A stretch of DNA of 64,000 nt from JAGTVB01 sp049282355 (GCA_049282355.1 JBAPTW010000108.1:62001-126000); one strand, 5' to 3'. Shown: positions 17,751 to 27,650, counted from the stretch's first letter. Numbers and translations are program-made. Notes: generated from the sequence alone by a model not told the origin.

Positions 17751-18974
17751 ATGACACGCTTTCGCTACAAGGCCGCCACCGCCGCAGGCGATGTGTTGGA
17801 GGGGGAAATGGAGGCGGCCAGTCAGGAGCTGGTCATTCGTCAGCTGCAAAGCCAGGGACACCTTCCCATTCGCGCTGAGGAAGTGGCGGCCCGCGCAACA
17901 CCCCGCATTGATAGATACCGCCTGCTGAGATCCCGGCGTGTCTCGCGCCAGGATATCCACCTCATTACCCTGGAATTATCCACGCTACTGCAGTCTGGAT
18001 TGACCCTGGATAAGACCCTCGCCATTCTCATCGACCTCGCCGAGCACGATGCGCTACGAAAGCTGCTATCAAATATCCACAAGGCGGTGCGCGGCGGAGC
18101 ATCGCTCTCGGCAGCACTGGAGGGGCAACAGGGCACGTTATTTTCGCATTTTTACCTCAACATGGTGCGAGCCGGAGAAAGCAGCGGCGCCCTTGATATC
18201 GCCTTAGGCCGGCTCGCCGACTTCATGGAGCGCTCGCGGAAGCTTCGCGAAACACTTGTCTCAGCGCTCATTTACCCAGCCATCTTAGCCGCTATGGCGG
18301 CTCTGTCGGTGATCGTGTTGTTAACCTTTGTGATCCCGCGCTTCACCGAAATGTTTCAGGATCTGGGTCAGGCATTACCTTGGCCGACGCAAGTAGTCAT
18401 CGGTGTCGGCGGTTTTCTGGAGAGCTACTGGTGGATCATCGTGCTGGTGGCAACCGCTGTTGTTTATTATTTGCGCTATCAACTGCGCTCGCCGTCAAGA
18501 CGGCTGCCGTGGGACGCGCGATTTTTGAGGCTTCCGCTGGTCGGCACGCTCATCGCGCAGCATGAGGCAGCGCGCTTCACCCGCACTCTTGGAACGTTAC
18601 TCACAAATGGCGTCCCCATGCTTCAGGCTATCGTCATTGCCAAAGAAGTGATCGGCAACCAGGTGATTGCCAGTGCGGTCGAACGCGTTACGTCTAGTGT
18701 CAAGGAGGGTCAAGGTCTGGCGCGCGCGCTCGCCGCAGTGCAGGTATTCCCCCGCCTGACCGGGCATCTATTACAGGTTGGAGAAGAAACCGGCAATCTG
18801 GAAGCGATGCTGCTAAGGCTCGCAGACATCTACGAACGTGACGTGCAAACCGCCGTGCAACGGCTGGTCGTGCTGATCGAGCCGGCTCTCATCCTCGGTC
18901 TTGGCTTGATCGTCGGTGGTATTATCATGTCGGTCCTCATGGCAGTCCTCAGTGTCAACGACCTCGGCCTTTGA
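17751..18974 (+). CDS. gspF: Type II secretion inner-membrane platform protein
   Basis: Polytopic protein at the centre of the inner-membrane assembly platform. It has 407 residues with two GspF domains: first about 70-195, second about 275-395, each with the family pattern (THLTLELSTLLQSGLTLDKTL-like and FTRTLGTLLTNGVPMLQA). Three membrane helices lie near 170-190, 222-242 and 375-400. The gene starts 4 bp after gspE, so the two are co-translated. Confidence 0.96.
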   Translation: MTRFRYKAATAAGDVLEGEMEAASQELVIRQLQSQGHLPIRAEEVAARATPRIDRYRLLRSRRVSRQDIHLITLELSTLLQSGLTLDKTLAILIDLAEHDALRKLLSNIHKAVRGGASLSAALEGQQGTLFSHFYLNMVRAGESSGALDIALGRLADFMERSRKLRETLVSALIYPAILAAMAALSVIVLLTFVIPRFTEMFQDLGQALPWPTQVVIGVGGFLESYWWIIVLVATAVVYYLRYQLRSPSRRLPWDARFLRLPLVGTLIAQHEAARFTRTLGTLLTNGVPMLQAIVIAKEVIGNQVIASAVERVTSSVKEGQGLARALAAVQVFPRLTGHLLQVGEETGNLEAMLLRLADIYERDVQTAVQRLVVLIEPALILGLGLIVGGIIMSVLMAVLSVNDLGL

Positions 18975-19112
18975 CAAGCCGCCTCCACATCGCCATTTGC
19001 GCCGCCAGCGCAAGGCAACCACGCCAGAGTACGGCGGTGTTGGCCAGAACACACGTGAACGGCGAGTGCGTTAGTTTTCAAAGCAACATACCTCTTGGAG
19101 AGAAAAGAAAAA

Positions 19113-19562
19113 ATGAAATTCGACACCAATGATCTAGCCGATTGCCTTCAGCGCCAGAAAGCAACTGCTCGCGGCTTCACCTTGCTCGAGCTCCTAGTGG
19201 TGCTGGCGATCCTTGGAATGATCGCGGCCTTCGCCGCACCGCGGGTTTTCAAATACCTCGCCAGCGCAAGAGCCGATTCCGCGCGAGTGCAGATCGAGAA
19301 TCTTGGGCAGGGAATCGATCTTTATAAGCTCGAAGTTGGAACTTACCCCCCCGATCTCGAGGCGTTAGTGCAGTCGCCCTCGGGTGAAGAGCGTTGGAAC
19401 GGCCCGTACTTAAAGAAAAGCGTCGTTCCCAAAGATCCTTGGGGCAACGACTACGTCTATCATTTTCCTGGCGAGCACGGCCCTTACGACCTGGCTTCTC
19501 TGGGAGCGGACAGCGCGGAGGGCGGCGAAGATGAAAACGCAGATATTGTGAGTTGGGAATAA
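19113..19562 (+). CDS. gspG: Type II secretion major pseudopilin
   Basis: Prepilin of 149 residues from ATG 19113; a TTG at 19095 would add 6 residues. A long leader (about 20 residues) ends at RG/FTLLELLVVLAILGMIAAFAAPRV with Glu+5. The GspG signature YKLEVGTYPPDLEALV, KDPWGNDYVYHFPG and YDLASLGADSAEGGEDENADI (calcium site) is clear. It is the cluster copy of the major pseudopilin; a second, distinct copy lies at 9695-10141. A 138-bp gap separates it from gspF. Confidence 0.96.
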   Translation: MKFDTNDLADCLQRQKATARGFTLLELLVVLAILGMIAAFAAPRVFKYLASARADSARVQIENLGQGIDLYKLEVGTYPPDLEALVQSPSGEERWNGPYLKKSVVPKDPWGNDYVYHFPGEHGPYDLASLGADSAEGGEDENADIVSWE

Positions 19563-19579
19563 AAGTACCGTTCCTAGCG

Positions 19580-19628
19580 TGATGCGCAGCGCCGCGAGGG
19601 CAAGCGCAGTAATTTTTGAAACAGCTTC
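19580..19628 (-). repeat. MITE-like repeat, right end
   Basis: GAGGGCAAGCGCAGTAATTTTTGAAACAGCTTCTAA matches the terminal 40 bp of the family. It is wedged between gspG and gspH, within the secretion cluster. Confidence 0.65.
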
Positions 19629-19647
19629 TAAAGTAAAGCGTCATTCG

Positions 19648-20118
19648 ATGCTCTGGATGGTAAGACGCGGGTGTCATGGCGTAACGCTGTTCGAGCTGCT
19701 TCTGGTGCTGAGCATACTCGCTCTCGTCACAGCCGTTACCGTGCCGATGCTGTTGCGAAGCCCCACGGCTGAGCTGAGGGCACATGCCCAGGCTATCGCC
19801 GCTGGATTGCGCCGAACACGTGATTTGGCTCTCACTTACAATCGTCCGACCGTCTTTGTTGTCGATGTCAACGCGCGGCGATTCGCCATGGGCGGGGGAC
19901 GGCCACCATATCAGCTGCCGAACTCCATCGATCTGGTTCTCTATACCGCCCGCTCGGAGCTGAGCCACGACGGCACAGGTGCTATCCGCTTTTTCCCCGA
20001 CGGCAGCTCGACGGGCGGCAGAATCACGCTCGAAACGCAGAAAAGACATTACCTGGTCGACGTCGAATGGCTCACCGGCCGAATACGCATTCTCGACAAC
20101 GCAACGCACCAACCCTAG
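19648..20118 (+). CDS. gspH: Type II secretion minor pseudopilin H
   Basis: About 156 residues from ATG 19648. A longer frame from 19579 would begin inside a repeat and give an implausibly long leader. The prepilin site is CHG/VTLFELLLVLSILALV with Glu+5, followed by a GspH-type domain (residues about 45-150). It is the minor pseudopilin of the tip complex or filament. It overlaps the next gene by 52 bp in another frame. Confidence 0.88.
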   Translation: MLWMVRRGCHGVTLFELLLVLSILALVTAVTVPMLLRSPTAELRAHAQAIAAGLRRTRDLALTYNRPTVFVVDVNARRFAMGGGRPPYQLPNSIDLVLYTARSELSHDGTGAIRFFPDGSSTGGRITLETQKRHYLVDVEWLTGRIRILDNATHQP

Positions 20119-20525
20119 CAATTGGCAACACAGCCTCGCGGGGCTTTACCCTGCTTGAGATATTGGTTGCGTTTACGGTGATGGCGGTGTTGTTGACAGC
20201 ACTCTTGCAGGTCTTCTCGAGCGGGCTGCGCGCCGCTCGCCTCGGCGAGCAGTACACGCACGCGGTATTACTGGCGCAATCCAAAATGGCCTCCCTTGAG
20301 GTTGAAGAGGACGGTCTCAAGCTAGGCGAGCGGGCTGGAAGCTTTGATGATAATTACGAATGGCGTTCCGAGGTGACAGCCTATCCCACGGACGTTTACC
20401 CACGGCTGGAGGAGCTTGGCATACCCGTCTATCCCGTGACGGCCACGGTTGAAGTCAGCTGGCAGACGGGTAGACGTCAACGCTCGGTTTCTCTGAGAAC
20501 GCTGCGGCTGGTGCCGTTGCCGTGA
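20067..20525 (+). CDS. gspI: Type II secretion minor pseudopilin I
   Basis: 152 residues. The leader ends at SRG/FTLLEILVAFTVMAVLLTALLQV with Glu+5. The following YTHAVLLAQSKMASLEVEEDGL region is typical of GspI. The ATG at 20067 overlaps the gspH end by 52 bp, and no later ATG, GTG or TTG lies between it and the prepilin motif, so the long overlap seems real. It forms the pseudopilus tip with J and K. Confidence 0.92.
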   Translation: MAHRPNTHSRQRNAPTLAIGNTASRGFTLLEILVAFTVMAVLLTALLQVFSSGLRAARLGEQYTHAVLLAQSKMASLEVEEDGLKLGERAGSFDDNYEWRSEVTAYPTDVYPRLEELGIPVYPVTATVEVSWQTGRRQRSVSLRTLRLVPLP

Positions 20526-21304
20526 CCGTAGGCGGACTAGAGATGTACGCACGCGCTTGCCGCCACCAGCAAAAAGGATTTACGCTCGTTGAGCTTTTGG
20601 TCGGCCTTACCTTGCTCGGCGTCATGGCGCTGATTCTTTATTCCGCATTCTGGTTGGGCATACGTAGCTGGCAGGCAGCAGCGGCGCGGCATGAAGATAC
20701 AGAAGATATGCGGTTAACGGTCGATTTTTTGCACAATTATCTGAGCAAGGCGTATCCCCTCTTGCGCCAGGAAGACACCGAGCAGCGCCTGCAGTTCGAG
20801 GGGGACGAACACCAACTGCGCTTTGTGACCGACATGGCTTCTCACCTTGGAACCGCGGGTTTGTATGGGATTGTTCTCGAGCTTATTGAAAATGGCGAGG
20901 AGCGCGAGCTGATAGCCACGCGGACACTGCTTCATCCCGATCTCGATCCAGCGCAAACAGAAGCAGCGCGATTTACCCAGCGCGCCGTGCTGGCGAGGAA
21001 GCTGGACGAGGCGCGTTTTGCTTATTTCGGCACGCCGCCAGCCAACGATGTTTCCCACAGCGAAACGCCCGATCAATGGCAAGACCAATGGACCGATACG
21101 CAGCGTTTACCAACCCTGGTAAGCCTTGAGGTAACCCCTACTGGGGGTGAATCCTGGCCAAGGCTGGTGTTTCGCCTGCACATAGATGGCATGCGTCGCG
21201 ACGCTAGCAGCGCGCTACAACATGAACGTCTCGAGTTGGGATATCCCGTGGAACGCGGCGATTTCTTTTCCCCGCCACTGGCAGAGGAGCTGCCCCCGGA
21301 ATGA
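20522..21304 (+). CDS. gspJ: Type II secretion minor pseudopilin J
   Basis: 260 residues from the GTG at 20522 (GTGA overlap with gspI), or 253 from ATG 20543. The prepilin motif is QKG/FTLVELLVGLTLLGVMALILYSAFWLG, then the GspJ beta domain. It ends with an ATGA overlap into gspK, so I-J-K-L are translationally chained. Confidence 0.93.
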   Translation: MTVGGLEMYARACRHQQKGFTLVELLVGLTLLGVMALILYSAFWLGIRSWQAAAARHEDTEDMRLTVDFLHNYLSKAYPLLRQEDTEQRLQFEGDEHQLRFVTDMASHLGTAGLYGIVLELIENGEERELIATRTLLHPDLDPAQTEAARFTQRAVLARKLDEARFAYFGTPPANDVSHSETPDQWQDQWTDTQRLPTLVSLEVTPTGGESWPRLVFRLHIDGMRRDASSALQHERLELGYPVERGDFFSPPLAEELPPE

Positions 21305-22260
21305 GCGCAAAGAGGCATGCGCTCCTGCTCCAAGCCCGCCGTTCGCCAGGAATGGCGCTCGTGGTCGTGCTGTGGACACTCAGTCTGCTATCGGTCATCG
21401 CGGTCAGCTTTGCCTTCGAGATGCGTGTCGAGACGTCATCGACGACTCATTTCGTGCAACGCGCCCAAGCAACGGCACTCGCGGAGGCGGCCATTGAACG
21501 GGGCATACTCGATCTGCTGGTGGCGTCCGAGGACGCCCAATGGAAAAGAGATGGAACGCTGTATCAGGTTCCCTTTGGAGAGGGTGAATTGCGCATTGCC
21601 CTGATTTCGGAAGCCAGCAAAATCGACCTGAATGCCGCTGCCGATGAGCTTATTCACGGATTGCTCCTTACCTTCGCTGAAAAGTCTGTCGCCGTTGCCG
21701 TCGCAAATGCCATACTCGACTGGCGCGACCCGGATCATGACCCGCGTACGCAAGGGGCTGAGGATGCGGACTACATCGCCGCCGGGCGCGCGTATGGCGC
21801 GCGCGATAGTGCCTATCTTACTGTGGAAGAGCTGGATCAGGTGCTGCCGATGAGCCGAGCAATCTATCAGCGCCTCGCACCGCTAGTCACAGCCTACTCA
21901 GGCCAAGCTCGTGTTGACCCCATGACGGCCTCCAGAGAAGTCTTGCTGGCCATTCCAGGGCTGGAACTATCCCGCGTCGACGAGTTCCTCGAACTGCGGG
22001 AGCAAGCCGCCGAAACCGGCCAATTGCCTTCCGTAAGCCTGCTGGACCAGGGCAAAGCCTACTTGGGACCAGGACAATCACGAGTTTACACGGTGATCGG
22101 CGAAGGGCGAGTGGCCGGTGAAGTCACGGCACGACGCCATGCCGTGGTCAAGCTCACTGGAAATCCGCAGCACCCTTATTCGATCCTCGCCTGGTCCACC
22201 AGCGACTTCCGAACGGTGACGGCCGACGAGGGCGCCCGTGATGGAATATCAGCTCAATGA
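21301..22260 (+). CDS. gspK: Type II secretion minor pseudopilin K
   Basis: 319 residues. The leader ends SPG/MALVVVLWTLSLLSVIAVSF. Position +5 is not glutamate, which is the known GspK peculiarity and marks the tip subunit. The large alpha-helical domain contains DWRDPDHDPRTQGAEDADY near residues 138-160, corresponding to the calcium/loop region, and helix-hairpin-helix-like DPMTASREVLLAIPGLELSRVDEF. It has ATGA overlaps on both sides. Confidence 0.95.
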   Translation: MSAKRHALLLQARRSPGMALVVVLWTLSLLSVIAVSFAFEMRVETSSTTHFVQRAQATALAEAAIERGILDLLVASEDAQWKRDGTLYQVPFGEGELRIALISEASKIDLNAAADELIHGLLLTFAEKSVAVAVANAILDWRDPDHDPRTQGAEDADYIAAGRAYGARDSAYLTVEELDQVLPMSRAIYQRLAPLVTAYSGQARVDPMTASREVLLAIPGLELSRVDEFLELREQAAETGQLPSVSLLDQGKAYLGPGQSRVYTVIGEGRVAGEVTARRHAVVKLTGNPQHPYSILAWSTSDFRTVTADEGARDGISAQ

Positions 22261-23357
22261 CGCAGGTGGAGTCGTTTTTTCGCTGGTGGCGCAACGAGCT
22301 CACCGCAATGCTCCCGCAGAAGTATTTCGAGCTCTTTTCTCGCAGCGTAAACCAGCTTCGCGTAGTCATATCAGCGTCGGAAATCGTCGTCTACCACGAA
22401 AACGGTGGCCGAACCGGTGAGCTCGGGCGGCACATTCGTACCCGTACCGATAAACCGCAAAGCTCCAGTGAACAGGTCGAAGCGCACGCACAACAAGGGC
22501 TCCTTATGACACAGATCCAGGCCCTGAAAACGAAACCGTCCCGGATAATACTAGCCGTTGCCCCCGGCCTGTCTTTGACCAAGGAGCTACAACTTCCCCT
22601 CGCCGCACAACAGGATCTGACTCAGGTCCTAACCTTTGAAATGGACCGACAAACCCCGTTTCGCGCTGACAGCGTCTACTTTGACTATCGGGTCATCCGC
22701 CGAGATACCGCCCGAAAGCAACTAACAGTGTGCCTTGGCGTCGTTCCCCGCGCCCTGGTGGACGAGGCACTAGCGCCGCTTTCCGCCTTGGATTTGCGAA
22801 TGAGTCAACCCGGCATCGCCACCGATTCGAGCTGGGACGGGCGCACATTCTCATTGACCAGGGCCTCCGATCAACAGGGGCTACTTTCTAGAGTTAACCC
22901 CCTGTTGTTGGCGCTCAATGGCTTGCTTTTGATCGTCGTGGTATTCCTTCCCTTCTATCACCAACGCAGCGAACGCACCGCGTTGAGCACGCAACTCAAC
23001 CAGGTGCGAGAAGCAGCAAACGGCGCGATGTCGCTTCGGGAGCAGGTGGACCGGCTGGCGCAAGAGATCAAGGTGGCCGTAGACAGAAAGTCACAATGGC
23101 CCCCCATGGTCGAAATACTCAATGAGCTCACGATGGTATTGCCAAATTCCACCTGGTTGAATCGCTTGGAAATTAAAGACGGTGAAATACACCTGCAGGG
23201 TGTGTCCAGCAGCGCTTCGTCGCTGATTGCACTCATCGAGGAATCCGCAACGTTTGCTGATGTGCGCTTTCAGTCACCGGTCACTCAGGACCCGCGGACG
23301 GGCCGTGAACGCTTTCACCTCTCGGCCAGAATTGTCAAGGTCCAGCCTCAGCAATGA
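22257..23357 (+). CDS. gspL: Type II secretion assembly protein L (PilN-domain type)
   Basis: 366 residues. The N-terminal cytoplasmic half is actin-like/PilM-type (SRIILAVAPGLSLTKELQLPL about 100-120). One membrane helix follows at about 218-238 (NPLLLALNGLLLIVVVFLPF). A periplasmic coiled coil and a PilN-like ferredoxin-fold domain come last (LPNSTWLNRLEIKDGEIHL about 300-320). It links GspE to the platform and pairs with GspM. Short overlaps join it to gspK and gspM. Confidence 0.9.
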   Translation: MTQVESFFRWWRNELTAMLPQKYFELFSRSVNQLRVVISASEIVVYHENGGRTGELGRHIRTRTDKPQSSSEQVEAHAQQGLLMTQIQALKTKPSRIILAVAPGLSLTKELQLPLAAQQDLTQVLTFEMDRQTPFRADSVYFDYRVIRRDTARKQLTVCLGVVPRALVDEALAPLSALDLRMSQPGIATDSSWDGRTFSLTRASDQQGLLSRVNPLLLALNGLLLIVVVFLPFYHQRSERTALSTQLNQVREAANGAMSLREQVDRLAQEIKVAVDRKSQWPPMVEILNELTMVLPNSTWLNRLEIKDGEIHLQGVSSSASSLIALIEESATFADVRFQSPVTQDPRTGRERFHLSARIVKVQPQQ

Positions 23358-23935
23358 GCTATGTTTTAACCCCTTCCCAGAACCGGCTCTTCGCCCTAGG
23401 GCTTCTGTTCTTGGCGCTGGGGCTCGTATACCTTATTCTGGTGCATCCACTCTGGAGGGCGCATCACACTAATCAGGCACAAATCGCCGATTACCGCGAG
23501 AGTATCGCGCGTCTTGAGCTCATTGCGGCAAAACAGCCGGCGTTCGAACAACAGGTTCAACAGTTGGGCCGGCAGCGCAAGCTGGTGCGTTATACCCTGG
23601 GTGCGCAGAGCCCCACCCTTGCCGCTGCGGCACTTCAGGATCGTGTGAAATCTATCGTTGAGGAAAACGGAGGCCGCCTTACCAGCACACGAATTTTACC
23701 GGTCAGCGATGTAGGTCCTTTTTTTCAGGTGGCGGTAAACGTGCAGATGCGAGTCTCCACAAAAGCCTTGCAGGGCGTCCTTTATGGGCTGGAAAGCGGT
23801 GCACCCTATCTCCTGGTGGAGAATCTGACGATACTTTCCCGTGGCAGCCGGGTTTACCGGCGAGCACAATCCGCCTCGGCCGAATTGGATGTGCGATTTG
23901 ACCTCTCTGGCCTTATGCCAAACAAGGAAGGTTAA
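23354..23935 (+). CDS. gspM: Type II secretion assembly protein M
   Basis: 193 residues, bitopic. A membrane helix at about 11-33 (NRLFALGLLFLALGLVYLIL) is followed by a short coiled coil and a PilO/GspM-II-like domain (SGAPYLLVENLTILSRG near 150). The start overlaps the gspL stop by 4 bp. It stabilises GspL in the inner-membrane platform. Confidence 0.9.
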   Translation: MSYVLTPSQNRLFALGLLFLALGLVYLILVHPLWRAHHTNQAQIADYRESIARLELIAAKQPAFEQQVQQLGRQRKLVRYTLGAQSPTLAAAALQDRVKSIVEENGGRLTSTRILPVSDVGPFFQVAVNVQMRVSTKALQGVLYGLESGAPYLLVENLTILSRGSRVYRRAQSASAELDVRFDLSGLMPNKEG

Positions 23936-23941
23936 ACAAAT

Positions 23942-24559
23942 ATGGGACAGCAGATCTCCATTCCGCTGATTGTCACCCTCATCGCTCTTCTCGCCCTGGC
24001 GGGCGTGCAATGGCCAGAAAAAAAAGCCCCTACGGCAAAGGCAGCGGCTGCAAACACAACCACGCTGCCCCCCGACCTGCCGACCCAATCGCAGCTGCTG
24101 CAGTTTTCCCTCCCGCCCATTGAGGAATTTTCCGAAACCCTCGCTCGCCCGCTGTTTTATGAAGCACGCCAACCCCCCGATCCGTCTGCAGCCAATGGCA
24201 GCAATCCGCAGGCTCAATTCGAGAGCATCTCCTCGGAGAACCTTATCCTTTCTGCCATCGTGCTTTCGAGCGAGGAACAATTCGTTCTAGTGCAGGATCC
24301 GAGCAATCAACGCCTGACTCGCGTCGAGAAGGGACAGGAGGTGGGGGGATGGTCGTTGGATGATATTCGTAACGATAGCGTGCTACTGAGAAAAGACAAC
24401 CAGACCAAGGTGGTCTCGTTATGGCAGTTCGAACCACCGCCAAAGCAAGCTGCTACACACCGCACCCGCAAAACTCCGAATCAGACGGCGCAGCAACGAC
24501 GCCGTCAAGCATTGTCCCGAATTCAGCGTCGGGCTCTGCGTGACGAGGCCAATGAGTGA
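23942..24559 (+). CDS. GspC/XpsN-like type II secretion subunit
   Basis: 205 residues. The N-terminal membrane helix (about 6-24) is followed by a proline/alanine-rich linker. A homology-region-like beta domain spans about 85-165 (SENLILSAIVLSSEEQFVLVQDPSNQRLTRVEKGQEVGGW), and the tail is basic and glutamine-rich with no PDZ domain. Its place between gspM and gspD matches XpsN of the Xanthomonas cluster. It presumably connects the platform to the secretin. It could be named gspN or gspC. Confidence 0.8.
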   Translation: MGQQISIPLIVTLIALLALAGVQWPEKKAPTAKAAAANTTTLPPDLPTQSQLLQFSLPPIEEFSETLARPLFYEARQPPDPSAANGSNPQAQFESISSENLILSAIVLSSEEQFVLVQDPSNQRLTRVEKGQEVGGWSLDDIRNDSVLLRKDNQTKVVSLWQFEPPPKQAATHRTRKTPNQTAQQRRRQALSRIQRRALRDEANE

Positions 24560-25002
24560 TTCAATGCAGTATACAAAGCATTCGCGACGATGCGGTTCGC
24601 AGCATTTCTCTCCGGGCAAATCTATTTAAACTAGGGAGTTTCCAGGGCAACGCCGGAGAGAGTATCGTGGAATCGAAACAAAAATGAGCTACCATGTAGT
24701 GGTCATCGCTATGGTGAAATCACCATGCGAAGCAAGGCACTCACAAGCCTCGGTCGATGACCGCTGATAACGGATAAAACATCAGAAGCCGTTCTAAAAA
24801 TGCCACGGGCGCCGGCAGCAGAAGGCGCCATAGTCTTTAAAATAGCTCTTGAGGGATCCTCTCACTAAGGAAGGTGTAGTCGATGTGTCCACTCATTGTG
24901 CCCACTCGTTTTGCACCAGCCATGTAGCGCCGATGTATTCCCCGCCACCTGCGGATTGAATTCTCAAATCAAATTTTCCAGCATGGGACGAGTTTGCGTC
25001 AA
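24560..25002. other. 443-bp gap between the GspC/N-like gene and gspD
   Basis: Unusually long inside an otherwise tight cluster. It contains a small hairpin (ATGGTGA/TCACCAT about 24711-24727) and a short repeat copy at 24784-24850. The break suggests gspD may have its own promoter; none was clearly seen. Confidence 0.4.
24784..24850 (-). repeat. MITE-like repeat, minimal copy
   Basis: About 67 bp: GAAGCCGTTCTAAAAATGCC at left, GCGCCGGCAGCAGAAGGCGC in the middle, AGTCTTTAAAATAGCTC at right. Both ends are present but most of the interior is deleted. Confidence 0.65.
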
Positions 25003-27477
25003 ATGACACCCCGACCGGGCACCTGGTTGATCCTGCTGATAGTTTTGGTACCGATTCCGGGGTGCCAAACGCCCGGACCAACAGCTACTCCGGAGCAAAC
25101 CCGCAATGAGCAACGCGCCTCATCTGCAGCATCAACTGCCACCGCCACCGCGAGTCAACCCGCATCCTCTGCCAGCGTGGCACCGCAGTCCGCGCCAGAC
25201 AATTTCAATCGAGAACGCCACCGCAACGCCGCTACGTCGAGCACTCTCCAAGATTCGGAAGCGCCCTCGACAAGCTCAACCTCACCGCTTTATCTTCCGG
25301 GCACCGATCGTTTCATAGCGTCTCCCACAACCGTCCCCTCCCTGGAGGCAAAACCGGGAAAGATTACCCTGAATTTTGAAAACACCAACCTGAGAGAGGT
25401 CGTGAAAGTCATCCTTGGGGATCTTCTCAAAGCCAACTTCGCCATCGATCCGAGAGTGCAAGGAAGCGTCACCCTGCAGACGGGCCGTCCCCTTCACCGA
25501 GATGCGTTGCTGCCCACGCTAGAAATGGTACTTCGCATGAACGGTGCCGCGCTCCTTAACAACCGGGGCTTCTACAACATTGTGCCAAGCGAAGAAGGGC
25601 TTCAAGGGCTATTGATTCCGCAGCTCGGTGACGCAACGACGCCACTGCCGAAAGGATATGCTGTTCGAATCGTCCCGCTTGAGTATATAGCCGCAAAGGA
25701 AATGCAGGAAATCCTGGAACCGTTCGCCACCTCCGCAAACGTGGTACGGGTTGACACCGAGCGCAACCTCCTGGTACTTGCCGGTACCGGTCAGGAAATT
25801 GCGGGCCTCTTGGAAACGGTGCACGTCTTTGATGTGGACTGGCTAGCGGGTAAGTCGTTCGGACTGTTCACTCCAGAGTTTGCCGATGTCAAATCCCTCG
25901 CCGAGGAGCTGAGTAGTTTGTTTGGGGACGAGAAAGATGGACCATTGGCAGGGCTCGTGCGTTTCGTGGCGATAGAACGCATAAACGCCCTGCTAGTCAT
26001 CACCGCGCGCAAACAATACTTAAAGCAGATTGCACTCTGGGTAAAACGCCTTGACAGGGAGCCGGGCGGTACCGGTCAGCGCCTCTTCGTCTATCCGGTG
26101 CAAAACGGCAAGGCGATCGATCTCGCTAACGTCTTGAGCCAAGTATTTGGCACCGAGACCGCAGAGCCGGTCATCCCGCCGCCCGAGCTCGCCCCTGGCC
26201 TGCAACCGGCGGAGCTAACCAGCAGAGCCGCCTCCTCCGCAGGCGCCTTCGACCGAGATATCCCTGCCCTGAACCCACCGCCCAATGCGCCAGCAAATGT
26301 CAATCCTCTCTCTACCAGTCGCACGGAAGTGTCACAAACACGCACCACAACGGGCGAACGAACAGGCATTGGCGGGGCGACTTCCATTCTTCCGAATCAG
26401 CAGCGCAACACGCTAACGGGCACTAGTCCAATGCCGGTCAGCCGCACGGGAGTACCGCAAGCGAATAAAGCTGTAGGCGATGGACTTGCTATCGCCGACG
26501 CGGAATCGATGCGCATCATCCCCGACGAAGTCAACAACGCATTGGTCATCTTGGCCACCGAGCCCCAATACCGGCAGGTTAAATCCGCGCTTCGTAAGCT
26601 CGATGTCGTACCCCTACAAGTGCTGATTGAGGCGACGCTAGCGGATGTCACCTTGACCGATGATCTCACCTACGGGGTCGAATGGTTCTTCACCAATAGC
26701 GTCGGTGACGGCACAGCGGTTACTCGTTTGGGACGAACGCCTATTCCAATTGACCCGGATTTTACTGGCTTTACCTTCGGCATAGTCAGCGCCGCCGGTG
26801 CCGTAAAAGCGTTACTGCGGGCGCTGGCCACAGAGCGCAAACTGGACATCCTCGCCTCGCCTTCGCTAATGGTGCTCAACAATCAAGCGGCGAACATCAA
26901 CATCGGCGACGAGGTGCCCGTCGTCACTCAGCAGCAGCAGTCAACCCTCGGAACATCTAACATCATCAATTCTGTACAGCGCCAGCGAACGGGCGTGCTG
27001 TTAACCGTCACCCCGCGTGTCAACAAGGGTGGGCTGGTGATCATGGAAATCGTGCAGAACGTCAGTAACGTCGCCCGCGGCGATGAGGCGTCCACCGCAC
27101 TCGGACCAACGATTCAAAACCGTGAGATTACCAGCACCGTTGCCGTGCAAAGCGGTGAGACACTGGTGCTCGGTGGGCTCATTCGCGAAGTCAATGAATT
27201 CGCGGAGTCCGGTATCCCGATCTTACGCAAACTGCCGCTTGTCGGACCGCTGTTTCGCACCACCACCCGAAACGATAATCGAACCGAGCTGATTGTGCTG
27301 ATTACACCACGAGCGGTGCAGAATAGCCAGGAGTCGAGAATGATTACGGAGGAGCTTCGCTCCAAAATGCAGGGAATTCGGCCCTGGCCCTTGGATCAGC
27401 GCCCAGCCGAACCGCCCCCAGAGGACGGGAACGCTCCCCCGGAACCGCTGACGGCACCTGCTGGAGCCCCCCGATGA
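25003..27477 (+). CDS. gspD: Type II secretion outer-membrane secretin (lipoprotein)
   Basis: Forms the outer-membrane channel. I chose ATG 25003 (MTPRPGTWLILLIVLVPIPGC), 824 residues; a TTG at 24994 would add 3. The signal sequence ends in a lipobox (PIPGC), so it is probably a self-piloting lipoprotein. After a Ser/Thr/Pro-rich linker come the N0 domain (about 110-190), N1-N3 with a long low-complexity insert (about 390-490), and the C-terminal secretin domain with VPVVTQQQQS, TVAVQSGETLVLGGLI and VPLLG-equivalent KLPLVGPLFRT. It is the last gene of the cluster. Confidence 0.96.
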   Translation: MTPRPGTWLILLIVLVPIPGCQTPGPTATPEQTRNEQRASSAASTATATASQPASSASVAPQSAPDNFNRERHRNAATSSTLQDSEAPSTSSTSPLYLPGTDRFIASPTTVPSLEAKPGKITLNFENTNLREVVKVILGDLLKANFAIDPRVQGSVTLQTGRPLHRDALLPTLEMVLRMNGAALLNNRGFYNIVPSEEGLQGLLIPQLGDATTPLPKGYAVRIVPLEYIAAKEMQEILEPFATSANVVRVDTERNLLVLAGTGQEIAGLLETVHVFDVDWLAGKSFGLFTPEFADVKSLAEELSSLFGDEKDGPLAGLVRFVAIERINALLVITARKQYLKQIALWVKRLDREPGGTGQRLFVYPVQNGKAIDLANVLSQVFGTETAEPVIPPPELAPGLQPAELTSRAASSAGAFDRDIPALNPPPNAPANVNPLSTSRTEVSQTRTTTGERTGIGGATSILPNQQRNTLTGTSPMPVSRTGVPQANKAVGDGLAIADAESMRIIPDEVNNALVILATEPQYRQVKSALRKLDVVPLQVLIEATLADVTLTDDLTYGVEWFFTNSVGDGTAVTRLGRTPIPIDPDFTGFTFGIVSAAGAVKALLRALATERKLDILASPSLMVLNNQAANINIGDEVPVVTQQQQSTLGTSNIINSVQRQRTGVLLTVTPRVNKGGLVIMEIVQNVSNVARGDEASTALGPTIQNREITSTVAVQSGETLVLGGLIREVNEFAESGIPILRKLPLVGPLFRTTTRNDNRTELIVLITPRAVQNSQESRMITEELRSKMQGIRPWPLDQRPAEPPPEDGNAPPEPLTAPAGAPR

Positions 27478-27603
27478 GCAGGCGACGCTACATCTCAGCA
27501 AGACAGCCAACCGCACGAAGTTAAGACTTCGGCGGCAGCACTGTTAGGCTATGCAAGGTCGCAGTCCAGACGCCGGGACACCAAACCATAAAGCTGGTTT
27601 AAG

Positions 27604-27650
27604 CAACGCCGTCATGACAAACGCAGTCGTTCTTAAAAACAACTTCTAAC
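27604..27650 (-). repeat. MITE-like repeat, right end
   Basis: AACGCCGTCATGACAAACGCAGTCGTTCTTAAAAACAACTTCTAA matches the family terminus, between gspD and the convergent LOG-family gene. Confidence 0.6.
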